A stretch of 35,265 nucleotides of DNA from Myxococcales bacterium (GTDB lineage Bacteria; Myxococcota_A; Bradymonadia; Bradymonadales; Bradymonadaceae): positions 1 through 35,265 of the forward strand of contig SLJM01000064.1 in the NCBI GenBank assembly GCA_007135085.1. The letters are read 5' to 3'. How positions within the stretch are numbered: position 1 is the stretch's first letter; every line of letters starts with the position of its first letter. Below the pieces are notes generated by a model. That model saw nothing but the letters and a program-made list of their open reading frames with translations, was not told where the DNA came from and did no database searches. Position numbers and translations under genes: made by a program. Shown here piece after piece: positions 9,298-17,198 of this stretch.

Positions 9298-10695
9298 ATG
9301 AGATCAGTTCGCTCATTATTCAAGAAATATCATATCCGGGCAGCGGCCTGTTTACTCGGCGGTCTGGTCCTGGGATGGTCTGCGCCGGCGGTGGCGGCCG
9401 GTTTTTTTCTTCCCACCCGCGGGGTGGAGTCCACGGCCCGCGGCGGCGCCAGCTTTGCGCCCCATCGTGCCGATCTGGACGCTCTATGGCATAACCCGGC
9501 GGGGCTGACCCACCTGGAGAACCTCCAGTTGACCGTCGATCTGGCGGCGGTCCACGTTCATGTATCGCACCAACGGGTGCCGCGCCAGATGGACGACGGA
9601 TCGACCCGAACTTACGATAGCGTTGCCAACGCAGCACCGCCCAATACCATTCCCACCATTTTGATCGGCGGCCCTACACCCCACCCCGATATTAGCTGGG
9701 CTGCCGGCGCCTATACCCACTATGCGGCGGGCGCCCGCTATCCCGAAGAGGGGCCTCAGCGCTATGTGCTCATCGACAACACGGACTCGGCGATGGGCTA
9801 CCTCCACGGCGCCATCAGCTGGCAGCTCACCGAGGAATTGGCCATCGGCGCCGGCCTCCAGAATTTCATGGGCACCTTTCAGATCTACTCCCGAGGCTCG
9901 GCCTATTCGGGCATGTTCGGCGATCCGGAAGACGAAGATCTGGACATCATGTCCCTCTTCGAGATGAGCAGCTTTTTTACCCCCACCGCCAATCTGGGGG
10001 CCCTGTACCACATCAACGATCGCCTCCTGGGCGGACTGTCGATTCAGATGCCCCATCTGATGCGCGACCGAAGCGCTACCTTGCAAACCCGCTGGCCCGA
10101 CCACCCGAGCTTTGACAACGCCCAGACCTCGGGCGACGAAGTCGACGTGGCCATCCCCTTTCCCTTCTATATTCGCGGCGGCCTTCGCTATGTGGGCAAC
10201 CGTTTCGACGTGGAAGCGGCCCTGGTCTACCAACATTGGTCCATCGTCGACGAGGTGATCATCACCCCCGACGACGTGGAGGTCACAGGCCTTCCCGGCG
10301 TAGGCTCGCTGCCCGTGGAGGCCTTCGCCGTGCCCCAGAATTTCCGCAACACCTTCTCGATCCACCTTGGCGGGGAGTTCACCGTCATGGACACCCTCGA
10401 CCTTCGTGGCGGCTACGTCTTCGAGCGCGGCGCCGTACCCGACGAAAATTATAGCGTCTTTGCCCTGGACCCGGACAAACATCAATTTTCGGCGGGAGCC
10501 AGCTACCACTTCGGGGCCTGGTCGGTGGACGCCATGGCCGGGGCGATCGTCATGCCCTCCAAAGAGATCACCAACTCCGAGGTGCGCCAGATAAACCCCT
10601 CCGACCCGGACGACGAATATACCCTCATCGTCGGCAACGGCACCTACGATCACTTCGGATATTTAGGCGGACTGGCCCTGCGCTACGACTGGTAG
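9298..10695 (+). CDS. FadL/OmpP1/TodX-type outer-membrane protein
   Basis: 465 residues from ATG 9298. The reading frame stays open far upstream, but this start gives a clean signal peptide (basic MRSVRSLFKK, hydrophobic core, cleavage after APAVAA). The mature N-terminus GFFLPTRGVESTARGGASFA and the segment DALWHNPAGLTHL are the FadL-family hatch signature (the NPAGL motif). The rest alternates as amphipathic beta strands and ends in an aromatic C-terminal strand, LGGLALRYDW, as expected for BAM-inserted barrels. FadL relatives transport long-chain fatty acids or other hydrophobic compounds; the substrate here is unknown. It is transcribed divergently from the efflux operon. Confidence 0.9.
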   Translation: MRSVRSLFKKYHIRAAACLLGGLVLGWSAPAVAAGFFLPTRGVESTARGGASFAPHRADLDALWHNPAGLTHLENLQLTVDLAAVHVHVSHQRVPRQMDDGSTRTYDSVANAAPPNTIPTILIGGPTPHPDISWAAGAYTHYAAGARYPEEGPQRYVLIDNTDSAMGYLHGAISWQLTEELAIGAGLQNFMGTFQIYSRGSAYSGMFGDPEDEDLDIMSLFEMSSFFTPTANLGALYHINDRLLGGLSIQMPHLMRDRSATLQTRWPDHPSFDNAQTSGDEVDVAIPFPFYIRGGLRYVGNRFDVEAALVYQHWSIVDEVIITPDDVEVTGLPGVGSLPVEAFAVPQNFRNTFSIHLGGEFTVMDTLDLRGGYVFERGAVPDENYSVFALDPDKHQFSAGASYHFGAWSVDAMAGAIVMPSKEITNSEVRQINPSDPDDEYTLIVGNGTYDHFGYLGGLALRYDW

Positions 10696-10712
10696 CGCGC
10701 AGCGTAGCGCGC
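10695..10712 (+). repeat. GC-rich hairpin at the FadL-type stop codon
   Basis: Stem GCGCGC (10695-10700), loop AGCGTA, stem GCGCGC (10707-10712), starting on the last base of the stop codon. There is no T-run. It resembles single units of the hairpin arrays near the hut genes and may be a solitary member or a weak terminator. Confidence 0.4.
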
Positions 10713-10795
10713 CTGTTGACCGTCGAGACCGGTCGCGATAGCCTTCGGCTGACCCCCGGTATTTCCCGCCTTACCCGCCGCTTACTCGGACGCGA

Positions 10796-11455
10796 ATGAA
10801 GCCTCCACACGCCACCGAATCGCCCCGTTATATCGTCATCGAAGGCCCGATCGGCGTGGGCAAGACCACACTGGTCAACCGCTTCGCCAACCGGTTTAAC
10901 GCCAATACGGTGCTCGAGATCTTCGAAGAGAATCCCTTCCTGGCAAAATTCTACGAAGATCGGGATCGCTTCGCCTTTCAAACGGAGATGTTCTTTTTGC
11001 TCAGCCGCTATCGCCAGCAAGAAGAATTTGCCCAGACCGATCTCTTCGGCCGCATGTCGGTGAGCGATTACCTCTTCGTCAAATGCAGGCTCTTTGCCAG
11101 CCTGACCCTGTCGGACCACGAGCTCAACCTCTACGATCGGATGTACACCATCCTGACCACCCAGGTGCCCAAGCCGGATGTAGTGGTCCACCTCCACGCC
11201 CCGCTCGATATTCTGCTATCGCGCATCAAAAAGCGGGGTCGATCCTACGAAAAGGATATCGATCCCGACTATATTGCCCGCCTCCGTCGTCTGTACCACA
11301 ACTTCTTTTCCCACTACGACGACACGCCGCTTATTGAGGTGGACACCTCACAGGTCAATTTCTGCGACGACGATCAGGCCGTGGACAACCTGATGGAGCA
11401 GATCAAGATCTGCCATCAACAGGCCACCGCCCCCGCCCCGGCCGTCGAATTCTAG
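10796..11455 (+). CDS. Deoxynucleoside kinase (dNK family)
   Basis: 219 residues, the size of bacterial deoxyadenosine/deoxyguanosine kinases. The enzyme phosphorylates deoxynucleosides with ATP for salvage. Visible motifs are the P-loop GPIGVGKTT (17-25), EIFEENPFL with the catalytic Glu region (about 42-50), FQTEMFFLLSRYRQ (substrate pocket), and the Arg-rich lid segment SRIKKRGRSYEK (about 142-153). Base specificity cannot be decided from the sequence. No clear Shine-Dalgarno site precedes the ATG. It follows the FadL-type gene by 100 bp and converges on the large lipoprotein gene. Confidence 0.92.
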   Translation: MKPPHATESPRYIVIEGPIGVGKTTLVNRFANRFNANTVLEIFEENPFLAKFYEDRDRFAFQTEMFFLLSRYRQQEEFAQTDLFGRMSVSDYLFVKCRLFASLTLSDHELNLYDRMYTILTTQVPKPDVVVHLHAPLDILLSRIKKRGRSYEKDIDPDYIARLRRLYHNFFSHYDDTPLIEVDTSQVNFCDDDQAVDNLMEQIKICHQQATAPAPAVEF

Positions 11456-11469
11456 CATATTGATACCCA

Positions 11470-11491
11470 ATCGAGGCCGCTCAACCTCGAT
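11470..11491. terminator. Hairpin between convergent genes
   Basis: Stem ATCGAGG (11470-11476) / CCTCGAT (11485-11491) with an 8-nt loop, in the 48-bp gap between the kinase and the large lipoprotein gene. Its place suggests a bidirectional terminator, but neither side has a clear T-run. Confidence 0.35.
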
Positions 11492-11503
11492 GCTCCCATC
11501 GGC

Positions 11504-14500
11504 TCAGCGCCAGGCCTCTAATTCCATATTGCCCCGCCTCTCGACGAGCTCGTAGAAGCGCTCCAGCCCGTGACGATCGTCGGCGATCCACTGGGCGATG
11601 CCACGCAGCGCGGCCTCCCGGGCCTGCCTTGTGAGCGGCCCGTCAGCTGTGGGCGTGGGGCTAAAATAGCGGATAAGTAGATCCGCGAGCACCGGCCAGG
11701 AGGAGGGATCGACCTCCCCGGGGCGAGCACCGCGGGCCAGGATATCCATCCCCCAGCCCTGAGAGTCGACCTGGGGGATATTGGCCAGCAGATGGGCGAT
11801 GAGGGTGCCGTTTGGGAGATCTCGATGGGGCCCGAAGTCGGGAGCTTCCCCGTCGGGGTCGAGGGCACCGATCAGGAAGCGACCGGCCGGCATCAGAGCT
11901 TCCATATCGAAGAGCTGGACGATCATGGCGTAGATGGCCAATCCCAATCGGTCGGCGCGAATTCCGGTCTCGGCGAAATGGCCGGGGAATTCCATGAGCA
12001 TTCGTCGGCCCTCCTCGTCGGCGTGCAGAGCGTCGACGAGATCGACGAAGGCGTAAAACCCGCGAGACGAATAGAAGTCCTTCATCGCCGCCGGGACGTC
12101 CTCCATCAGCCAGGGATCGAGCTCGCCACGTTCGTCCATCTCCCGAGCGCGCTGCGCCATATAGCGAAGGCTGTGGACGGTCAGGGCCACCACTCCCTCC
12201 TCTCGAAAGACGTGGTCTCCGTCGGGAGTCTCATCGGCGGCCAGGACCACTTCGAAAAAAGCCTCCACGGCGCTGGTCATATGATCGATGATCTGCTGGT
12301 CGTCCTCAACCCGGTCGACCATGGCGGCGAATCGGTCGAAGATGACCTCCATGCGGCTGAGCTGGTCGAGCTGTCGACCGTCGTTGAGTTCGATGATGTA
12401 GGGCTCGGTCAACGGCTGGTATCCCTCGTCATTTCTCACCCATTGATAGACCAGCTGGCGAAGGCGCTCGTCGATGGACACCCCCTCGTCGTCGCTCAGG
12501 TTCTCCGTGGACATCGCCATATGACGAAGGGCCCTGAAGATCTCTCCCTCATCGAAGATCTGGAGCAGCGCCGGCTCCACGCTGACCAGGTTCGATGCTT
12601 TCATCGGCGACAGCTCTCCATGGACGTCGCGATAGAGATCGTCGCGGCTCGAATAATGATCGTGGATCACCATAAATAATTGGGTGAGCAATTCTTCTCG
12701 ATCGTGTCGAGCAAAGGCGACAGTCAAGGGATGGAGGACGTCGATAAGACCGCTGGCCTCGGCGGCGTAAAGCCCGTCGGCGTGGTGCTCGGCCATGACG
12801 AATCCATCTTTGCACACCGGGTTGGAGACATCGATGATTACCCCCTCTTCGGGAAAATCGGCTCTCAGATCGGGTTGGTTGAACAGACGGGTGATCTGGT
12901 CCGGCGTGGGCTCCGGATCGAGTCGGGCGCCGAAGAGCTCGCTGGCCACGCTGAGCACCTGTGCCACCGAGCTATCGTCGACGGCGCCGCCGGTGATGCT
13001 CTCCAGCAGCTCGATAAGCGACCCCAATGCACCGTCGGTGAACTCACTGGAGATATAGTCCGAGATGTGCAACTTGCCGGCCACGCTTCGCACAAAGGCC
13101 TCGGCCGCCCCGGGAAGAGATACGATCGGGGGAAAGGTGTCGGCATCCAGCTCCAGCCAGGGCTGCTCCAACTCCTCCAATTCCAGCACGTATTCTACGC
13201 CCGCCGTATCACGCAACAGGTGGAACAACCTCTGAAACCGGCTGCGATTGCTCTTCGATTCGGGAGCCGAGAAATCCATCTCGTCGACGAAGAGCTCATC
13301 CATGGGACAGCTTCGGATACAGTCGAATCGCTGATCGGTGCCGATCTGGTGATCGTCTCGGCAATTTTGGAAGCATTGGTCGTAGGGCCCGTCGGCTTCG
13401 GGCACGGAGACGGCGTCGCGGTACCGCAACAAGGTGCCCATGGCCTCACCGCTGCGGTCGAGGATGGGATCGCGAAGAGCCTCCATGACGTCCGCCCACA
13501 ACTGAGGATCGGCGGCGATCTCGCGCAGAATATCGAGCACGTCGAAGAGCAGAGTCTGATTGGAATAGATATCGGCGCCGGGCTGATCGACGACGGTGTC
13601 CGCCGTCTCGCCGACCACATGAGAGAGGTAGGCCAACTCGTCGATGCTGCGGCTGATATAGCGGGCCGTCAGCTCCATGACCTCCGGCAATTCACTATGA
13701 GCCAATCCGCTGACCACGGCGTCGACGATATCGACCAGCGGGTGGTCGTCGGGGTAGCCCAGATAGGCCCCCCGCGCGTCCTGGCGCGGCACCGGCGGTC
13801 CCAACATATCACGGCTGGCCGCCGAGAAATGATAAAACGCCCCTTCCCTGGCCAACTCACCGGTCATGCGCACCAGATAGGGAATGGCCGTATCGCTTAA
13901 GTCGAGGTATTCAAAGACGTATTGACCGGGGCTGGTCTCCACACGTCCGTAGATGTCGCGGGAAAAGGCGGGATGATCGATGGGATCCGCTGCCAGCGGC
14001 GGAAGGGACACCCGCTGGCCGTCGTCGAGGATAAACTTGCCGTCGCCGTCGACGTCGGCCAGCCCGTCGCCGTCATTGTCGACGAAAGGCGGGCGCACCT
14101 GATCGGTGTCGTCGAGGCGCAACTTGGGAAGTCCCCGGTCGTCGAAGAGAGCCACATAACTTCTGCGCGGATCGGGCTCGATGCGAAATCGATTATCGGC
14201 AACGATGAATAGATCGCGAAGCGCCACGGCCAGGCGATCGCTCGATTGCTCTTTGGGCTCTTTCTGGGCAGCATCGGCCAATGCCCGCAATAAATCGGCG
14301 TAGGAAGAGGGCACCTCCAGATCGCGCTGACCTTCCCCGTCGAGCCCGTCGTGAGCGATGGCCACCTCTCCCAGATGTCCCAACAGAGCGGGCAGATCCT
14401 GGTAGGCCGTCGCTTCCTCCAGGGCTCGCCCCTTTTGTCGATGGGTCACAAAATCGACGGCCCCATATTGAGGCGGGTCCGCCAGGCTATCCATCAGCGC

Positions 14501-14869
14501 CTGGTCGGCCAGCGCTTCCTCGACCAAGGCGGGAACCCGGCGGGTGAGCGCCGGGAAATAGCCGGCTTCGATGACCGGCAAAAAATTGATCAGAAAGCGA
14601 TCCAATTGGTAGACCTTGCCCGGCGGCACGGCGCGATCGACGGCGGTGATAAATTCTTCGCGATGGGCCTCCAGCAAGGCCGTGCGCTCGTCGGGTAAAG
14701 TCGCTCCCCGGGCCGTGTCCTTGAGCCAGATTTCGTAGAGCTCTTCACCGAGGGTCCCCCGTTCGAATTGGGGCCGCTCCAGATCGTATTCCTCGGCGCA
14801 GCCCATCAGGACCGTCACTGCCGCCACCAGCGCTGCCGTTCTCCAAAATCGCTCGCCAATCCATCCCAT
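11504..14869 (-). CDS. Very large predicted lipoprotein, function unknown
   Basis: 1121 residues. The signal peptide ends in a lipobox, VLMGC, with Cys24 as the acylation site. The ATG at 14869 has GAGGA at good spacing. The bulk is acidic and mostly helical, with no enzyme motif that I recognise. Two local features are clear. Near residues 262-285 there is a DxDxDG Ca-binding-like stretch (DNDGDGLADVDGDGKF), like thrombospondin type-3 or EF-hand loops. Near 497-522 there is a twin CX3C motif, C-x3-C-x13-C-x3-C, likely a disulfide-bonded helical hairpin in the periplasm. It stands alone on its strand. A role in the envelope or at the cell surface is inference from the lipobox only. Confidence 0.8.
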   Translation of the reverse strand: MGWIGERFWRTAALVAAVTVLMGCAEEYDLERPQFERGTLGEELYEIWLKDTARGATLPDERTALLEAHREEFITAVDRAVPPGKVYQLDRFLINFLPVIEAGYFPALTRRVPALVEEALADQALMDSLADPPQYGAVDFVTHRQKGRALEEATAYQDLPALLGHLGEVAIAHDGLDGEGQRDLEVPSSYADLLRALADAAQKEPKEQSSDRLAVALRDLFIVADNRFRIEPDPRRSYVALFDDRGLPKLRLDDTDQVRPPFVDNDGDGLADVDGDGKFILDDGQRVSLPPLAADPIDHPAFSRDIYGRVETSPGQYVFEYLDLSDTAIPYLVRMTGELAREGAFYHFSAASRDMLGPPVPRQDARGAYLGYPDDHPLVDIVDAVVSGLAHSELPEVMELTARYISRSIDELAYLSHVVGETADTVVDQPGADIYSNQTLLFDVLDILREIAADPQLWADVMEALRDPILDRSGEAMGTLLRYRDAVSVPEADGPYDQCFQNCRDDHQIGTDQRFDCIRSCPMDELFVDEMDFSAPESKSNRSRFQRLFHLLRDTAGVEYVLELEELEQPWLELDADTFPPIVSLPGAAEAFVRSVAGKLHISDYISSEFTDGALGSLIELLESITGGAVDDSSVAQVLSVASELFGARLDPEPTPDQITRLFNQPDLRADFPEEGVIIDVSNPVCKDGFVMAEHHADGLYAAEASGLIDVLHPLTVAFARHDREELLTQLFMVIHDHYSSRDDLYRDVHGELSPMKASNLVSVEPALLQIFDEGEIFRALRHMAMSTENLSDDEGVSIDERLRQLVYQWVRNDEGYQPLTEPYIIELNDGRQLDQLSRMEVIFDRFAAMVDRVEDDQQIIDHMTSAVEAFFEVVLAADETPDGDHVFREEGVVALTVHSLRYMAQRAREMDERGELDPWLMEDVPAAMKDFYSSRGFYAFVDLVDALHADEEGRRMLMEFPGHFAETGIRADRLGLAIYAMIVQLFDMEALMPAGRFLIGALDPDGEAPDFGPHRDLPNGTLIAHLLANIPQVDSQGWGMDILARGARPGEVDPSSWPVLADLLIRYFSPTPTADGPLTRQAREAALRGIAQWIADDRHGLERFYELVERRGNMELEAWR

Positions 14870-14967
14870 AGTGCTTATCCTCGACTGCGGTTTCGCATTT
14901 CGGCACCGGTTGTCATTGAATCAGTTGCATCAGAAGGTAACAAAATCTGCGCTGCACCGCACGTATG

Positions 14968-14995
14968 TTGACCGCTTAATCAACGCTCTGATAAC
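14968..14995 (+). promoter_or_regulatory. Candidate sigma70 promoter for the two-domain lipoprotein gene
   Basis: TTGACC (14968-14973), 16-nt spacer, GATAAC (14990-14995), about 80 nt before the ATG at 15076. The -35 overlaps an inverted repeat GTTGA (14967-14971) / TCAAC (14980-14984) that could be an operator. The -10 matches only 4 of 6 positions. Confidence 0.35.
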
Positions 14996-15075
14996 CTCCG
15001 GCAGTGTTCGATCGATAATCAAGGTTTCTGTCGAAGTTCACAAAATACCGCGTCCTCATACCCATAGGTTTCGCA

Positions 15076-16146
15076 ATGCCCGAAGTTCGGGGAACCCTTA
15101 GCCCCTCTTTGATTTTCTGCCTGGCCGCTCTGGTCTTCGCGCTGACTGGCTGCGAGGAGACTCCAGAGATTCACTCCGGCGCCCAACCGGTGACCGCCGG
15201 CGGCGTACAATTCGAGCTGGGCGACTACCATATTCGCTATCTGGAATTGACCGGTGAAGGTGGGGAGGTCATCGAATACCCGGCGCCCGTGCTGGCCATC
15301 GAATTGACCGTGACCAATGTGGGCGAAGATCAGCTGGTCTATAATCCGACCCATGGCGAGTCGGTGCTCTCCGAGCGCTCCACGCCCCTGCTCTATCCGG
15401 CCCCACAGGACACGGAGATCGACTGGGAGACCTTTAAGCCCGAGCCCATCGAAGGGGTGCTGCTCCACCGGGGCAGATGGGAGGATCAACAACAGGAATC
15501 GGTGACCCTTTCTCCCAACGACAGCGTCAGCGATCTCTTCTTATTTCAAGTCCCCCAGCAGGGCCAAAACGACCTGGTCTTCAGCGTCCCCCCGGCCATG
15601 CACCGCGGCGAACTGCCGGTTATGCTTCGCTTCGATTATCAACCCACCCCCCCGCTGGGTCCCACCCTCTACGAGGTGGGCGATGAGATCGACTTTGACG
15701 GGGTGGTCTTCTCGATCACCGACGTGGAGCAGGTCTATCTCAAGCTCGAGGACGCCTCTCAGGGAGAGGGCTATACCGCGGAGCCGATCCTCAAGATCAG
15801 CTACAGCCTTCAAAACAACTCGGACGAGACGATCACCTTCGACCCGGCGCACCGAAATATGTCGGGCGACCAGGGGGCGGTGCTGGAGTCGCAGCAGGTC
15901 GACTTTCGACGCTATCTCTTCCCGTCGACGGCCCAACCCGAGGAGCAGCAAAGGGGCCGCGTCGACATCGAGCCCGGAGAATCCATCGAGGATTTCACCG
16001 CTTTTGAGCGTCCCCGCAATTCTGCTGACTCAGTGACCTTTATTCTCCCCGCCAGCCACTTCGATCGCAGCGGCAGGGTGCGCGTGGGCTTCTCCTACTC
16101 CCCGGAAGACGTGGAAGTTCCAGAAGAGCTCAAGGAAGACGACTGA
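15076..16146 (+). CDS. Lipoprotein with two tandem homologous beta domains
   Basis: 356 residues. The signal peptide ends in ALTGC (lipobox; Cys at about 26). The mature part consists of two similar domains, about 38-190 and 205-350. Matching pieces are YNPTHGESV with FDPAHRNMS, and VTLSPNDSVSDLFLFQVP with VDIEPGESIEDFTAFERP, followed by a closing FDY or FSY strand. The pattern (a conserved 'LTVTNVGEDQLVYNP'-type segment) resembles DUF4352-like immunoglobulin-fold lipoproteins, so an adhesive or scaffold role outside the cytoplasm is possible. No catalytic residues were recognised. Confidence 0.82.
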   Translation: MPEVRGTLSPSLIFCLAALVFALTGCEETPEIHSGAQPVTAGGVQFELGDYHIRYLELTGEGGEVIEYPAPVLAIELTVTNVGEDQLVYNPTHGESVLSERSTPLLYPAPQDTEIDWETFKPEPIEGVLLHRGRWEDQQQESVTLSPNDSVSDLFLFQVPQQGQNDLVFSVPPAMHRGELPVMLRFDYQPTPPLGPTLYEVGDEIDFDGVVFSITDVEQVYLKLEDASQGEGYTAEPILKISYSLQNNSDETITFDPAHRNMSGDQGAVLESQQVDFRRYLFPSTAQPEEQQRGRVDIEPGESIEDFTAFERPRNSADSVTFILPASHFDRSGRVRVGFSYSPEDVEVPEELKEDD

Positions 16147-16255
16147 TCGCAGCGGGGTGCAGGCAGGGAACGGGGAAATGGTTATCCACCGTAAGCTGTT
16201 CTATAAGATCCATCGCCCGTTCTTCTCGCCGCCACGATGACGACGTCTGCTGAAG

Positions 16256-17140
16256 ATGAGTTCCAAAAAGAAAGACAACCCCCTGGCCAATCAGCTCTCG
16301 AAGCTCGATCTCGATCTTCCCAAGGGCCCCGACGCACCTCGTCGAAAACCTGAAAAAAGTGGGGACAAACCACAGCAAGAAACTCCCCGGGAACAAGCTC
16401 CCCTTAAAGAGGAGCATCTGAGCGACGAGGAGCTCTTCTTGCGCGCCGTCGACCAGATAGATCCGGCCAGGCTCTACGACGGCAAATTCCGCGGTGAAGC
16501 CGGGGCGTCTCTTCCCGAACCGCCGCCCCCGGAGGACAGTCCGGTACCGTCGAACGATCAGAATTCATCGCAGCCCACTCAGATCAGCGAAGATGAGGCG
16601 AGAGAACAGGTCGGCCGAGTCCGTGACGCCGCGTTTTTCGAGAAGATGGTCGGCCCTGTCACGCCCCTGGAAGATCGGGATAAATACCACCACGGCCGCA
16701 TCCGACGCTCACCGCCGGAAGATGATGACGACCAGGATGGCCATCGCGACGCCGCGGCCAAGCTGAGTACGCCCCTTCTTCCACGGCAGGGCCCGGGATT
16801 AAATCAAGTTCCGCCCCTGGACCAGACGCAATATGAGCTGTTGCAGCGCTATAAGAGAGCCACAAAATCCATCCCAGCCCCGGAGCTCCATATTCGGGGA
16901 GACAAGCGAGACGACGCCATCGTCTCATTGGCCCGGTTTACGGCCGCTCATTATCGAAAAAATACCCCCTTCATTCGAATCATTCACGGTCGGGGCCTGC
17001 GCTCTGAGGGCGAGCCGGTTTTAAAGCCGGCGGTATTAGCCTGGCTAGAAGGGCCGGGGTTGGAGATGATCTGTGGCTACGTGCCGGAGATCACCCGCGG
17101 TGGTGATTATGGGGCTTTGATCGTGGAACTAGAAACATAA
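16256..17140 (+). CDS. Smr-domain protein (MutS2-type C-terminal nuclease fold)
   Basis: 294 residues. The first two thirds are polar, Pro- and Asp-rich and probably disordered. The Smr domain occupies about 209-294: LHIRGDKRDDAI matches the LDLHG strand/helix, FIRIIHGRGLRSEG matches the conserved HGxG loop, and RGGDYGALIVELET is the terminal GGxGAxxVxL strand. Smr domains bind or nick nucleic acids and act in MutS2-linked ribosome rescue or recombination; stand-alone forms also exist in proteobacteria. The first motif reads LHIRG instead of LDLHG, so the His is missing there. The gene lies 109 bp after the two-domain lipoprotein gene. Confidence 0.87.
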   Translation: MSSKKKDNPLANQLSKLDLDLPKGPDAPRRKPEKSGDKPQQETPREQAPLKEEHLSDEELFLRAVDQIDPARLYDGKFRGEAGASLPEPPPPEDSPVPSNDQNSSQPTQISEDEAREQVGRVRDAAFFEKMVGPVTPLEDRDKYHHGRIRRSPPEDDDDQDGHRDAAAKLSTPLLPRQGPGLNQVPPLDQTQYELLQRYKRATKSIPAPELHIRGDKRDDAIVSLARFTAAHYRKNTPFIRIIHGRGLRSEGEPVLKPAVLAWLEGPGLEMICGYVPEITRGGDYGALIVELET

Positions 17141-17170
17141 GAGGAGAGCACGATTTCTCGTACTCTCCTC
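17141..17170. terminator. Strong hairpin between convergent genes
   Basis: A 13-bp stem with one mismatch: left arm 17141-17153, loop TTTC, right arm 17158-17170. It begins immediately after the Smr stop codon and lies 28 bp from the stop of the opposing lipoprotein gene. It probably ends transcription from both sides, although T-runs are short (TTATGTTT on the minus side). Confidence 0.6.
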
Positions 17171-17198
17171 GAACTTCATCGTCATCGGCTCCGCCGTC

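Noticed and set aside
9484-10653. A 389-codon open frame on the minus strand opposite the FadL-type gene
   Set aside because: The plus frame has a signal peptide, the NPAGL motif and an outer-membrane C-terminus. The opposite frame shows no domain or ribosome-binding site.
12680-13900. A 406-codon open frame on the plus strand inside the large lipoprotein gene
   Set aside because: The lipoprotein frame has a lipobox and a good start; the reverse frame lacks any recognisable motif. Shadow frame.
16179-16207. Promoter TGGTTA-17-TATAAG before the Smr gene
   Set aside because: The -35 matches only three of six positions; too weak to list.
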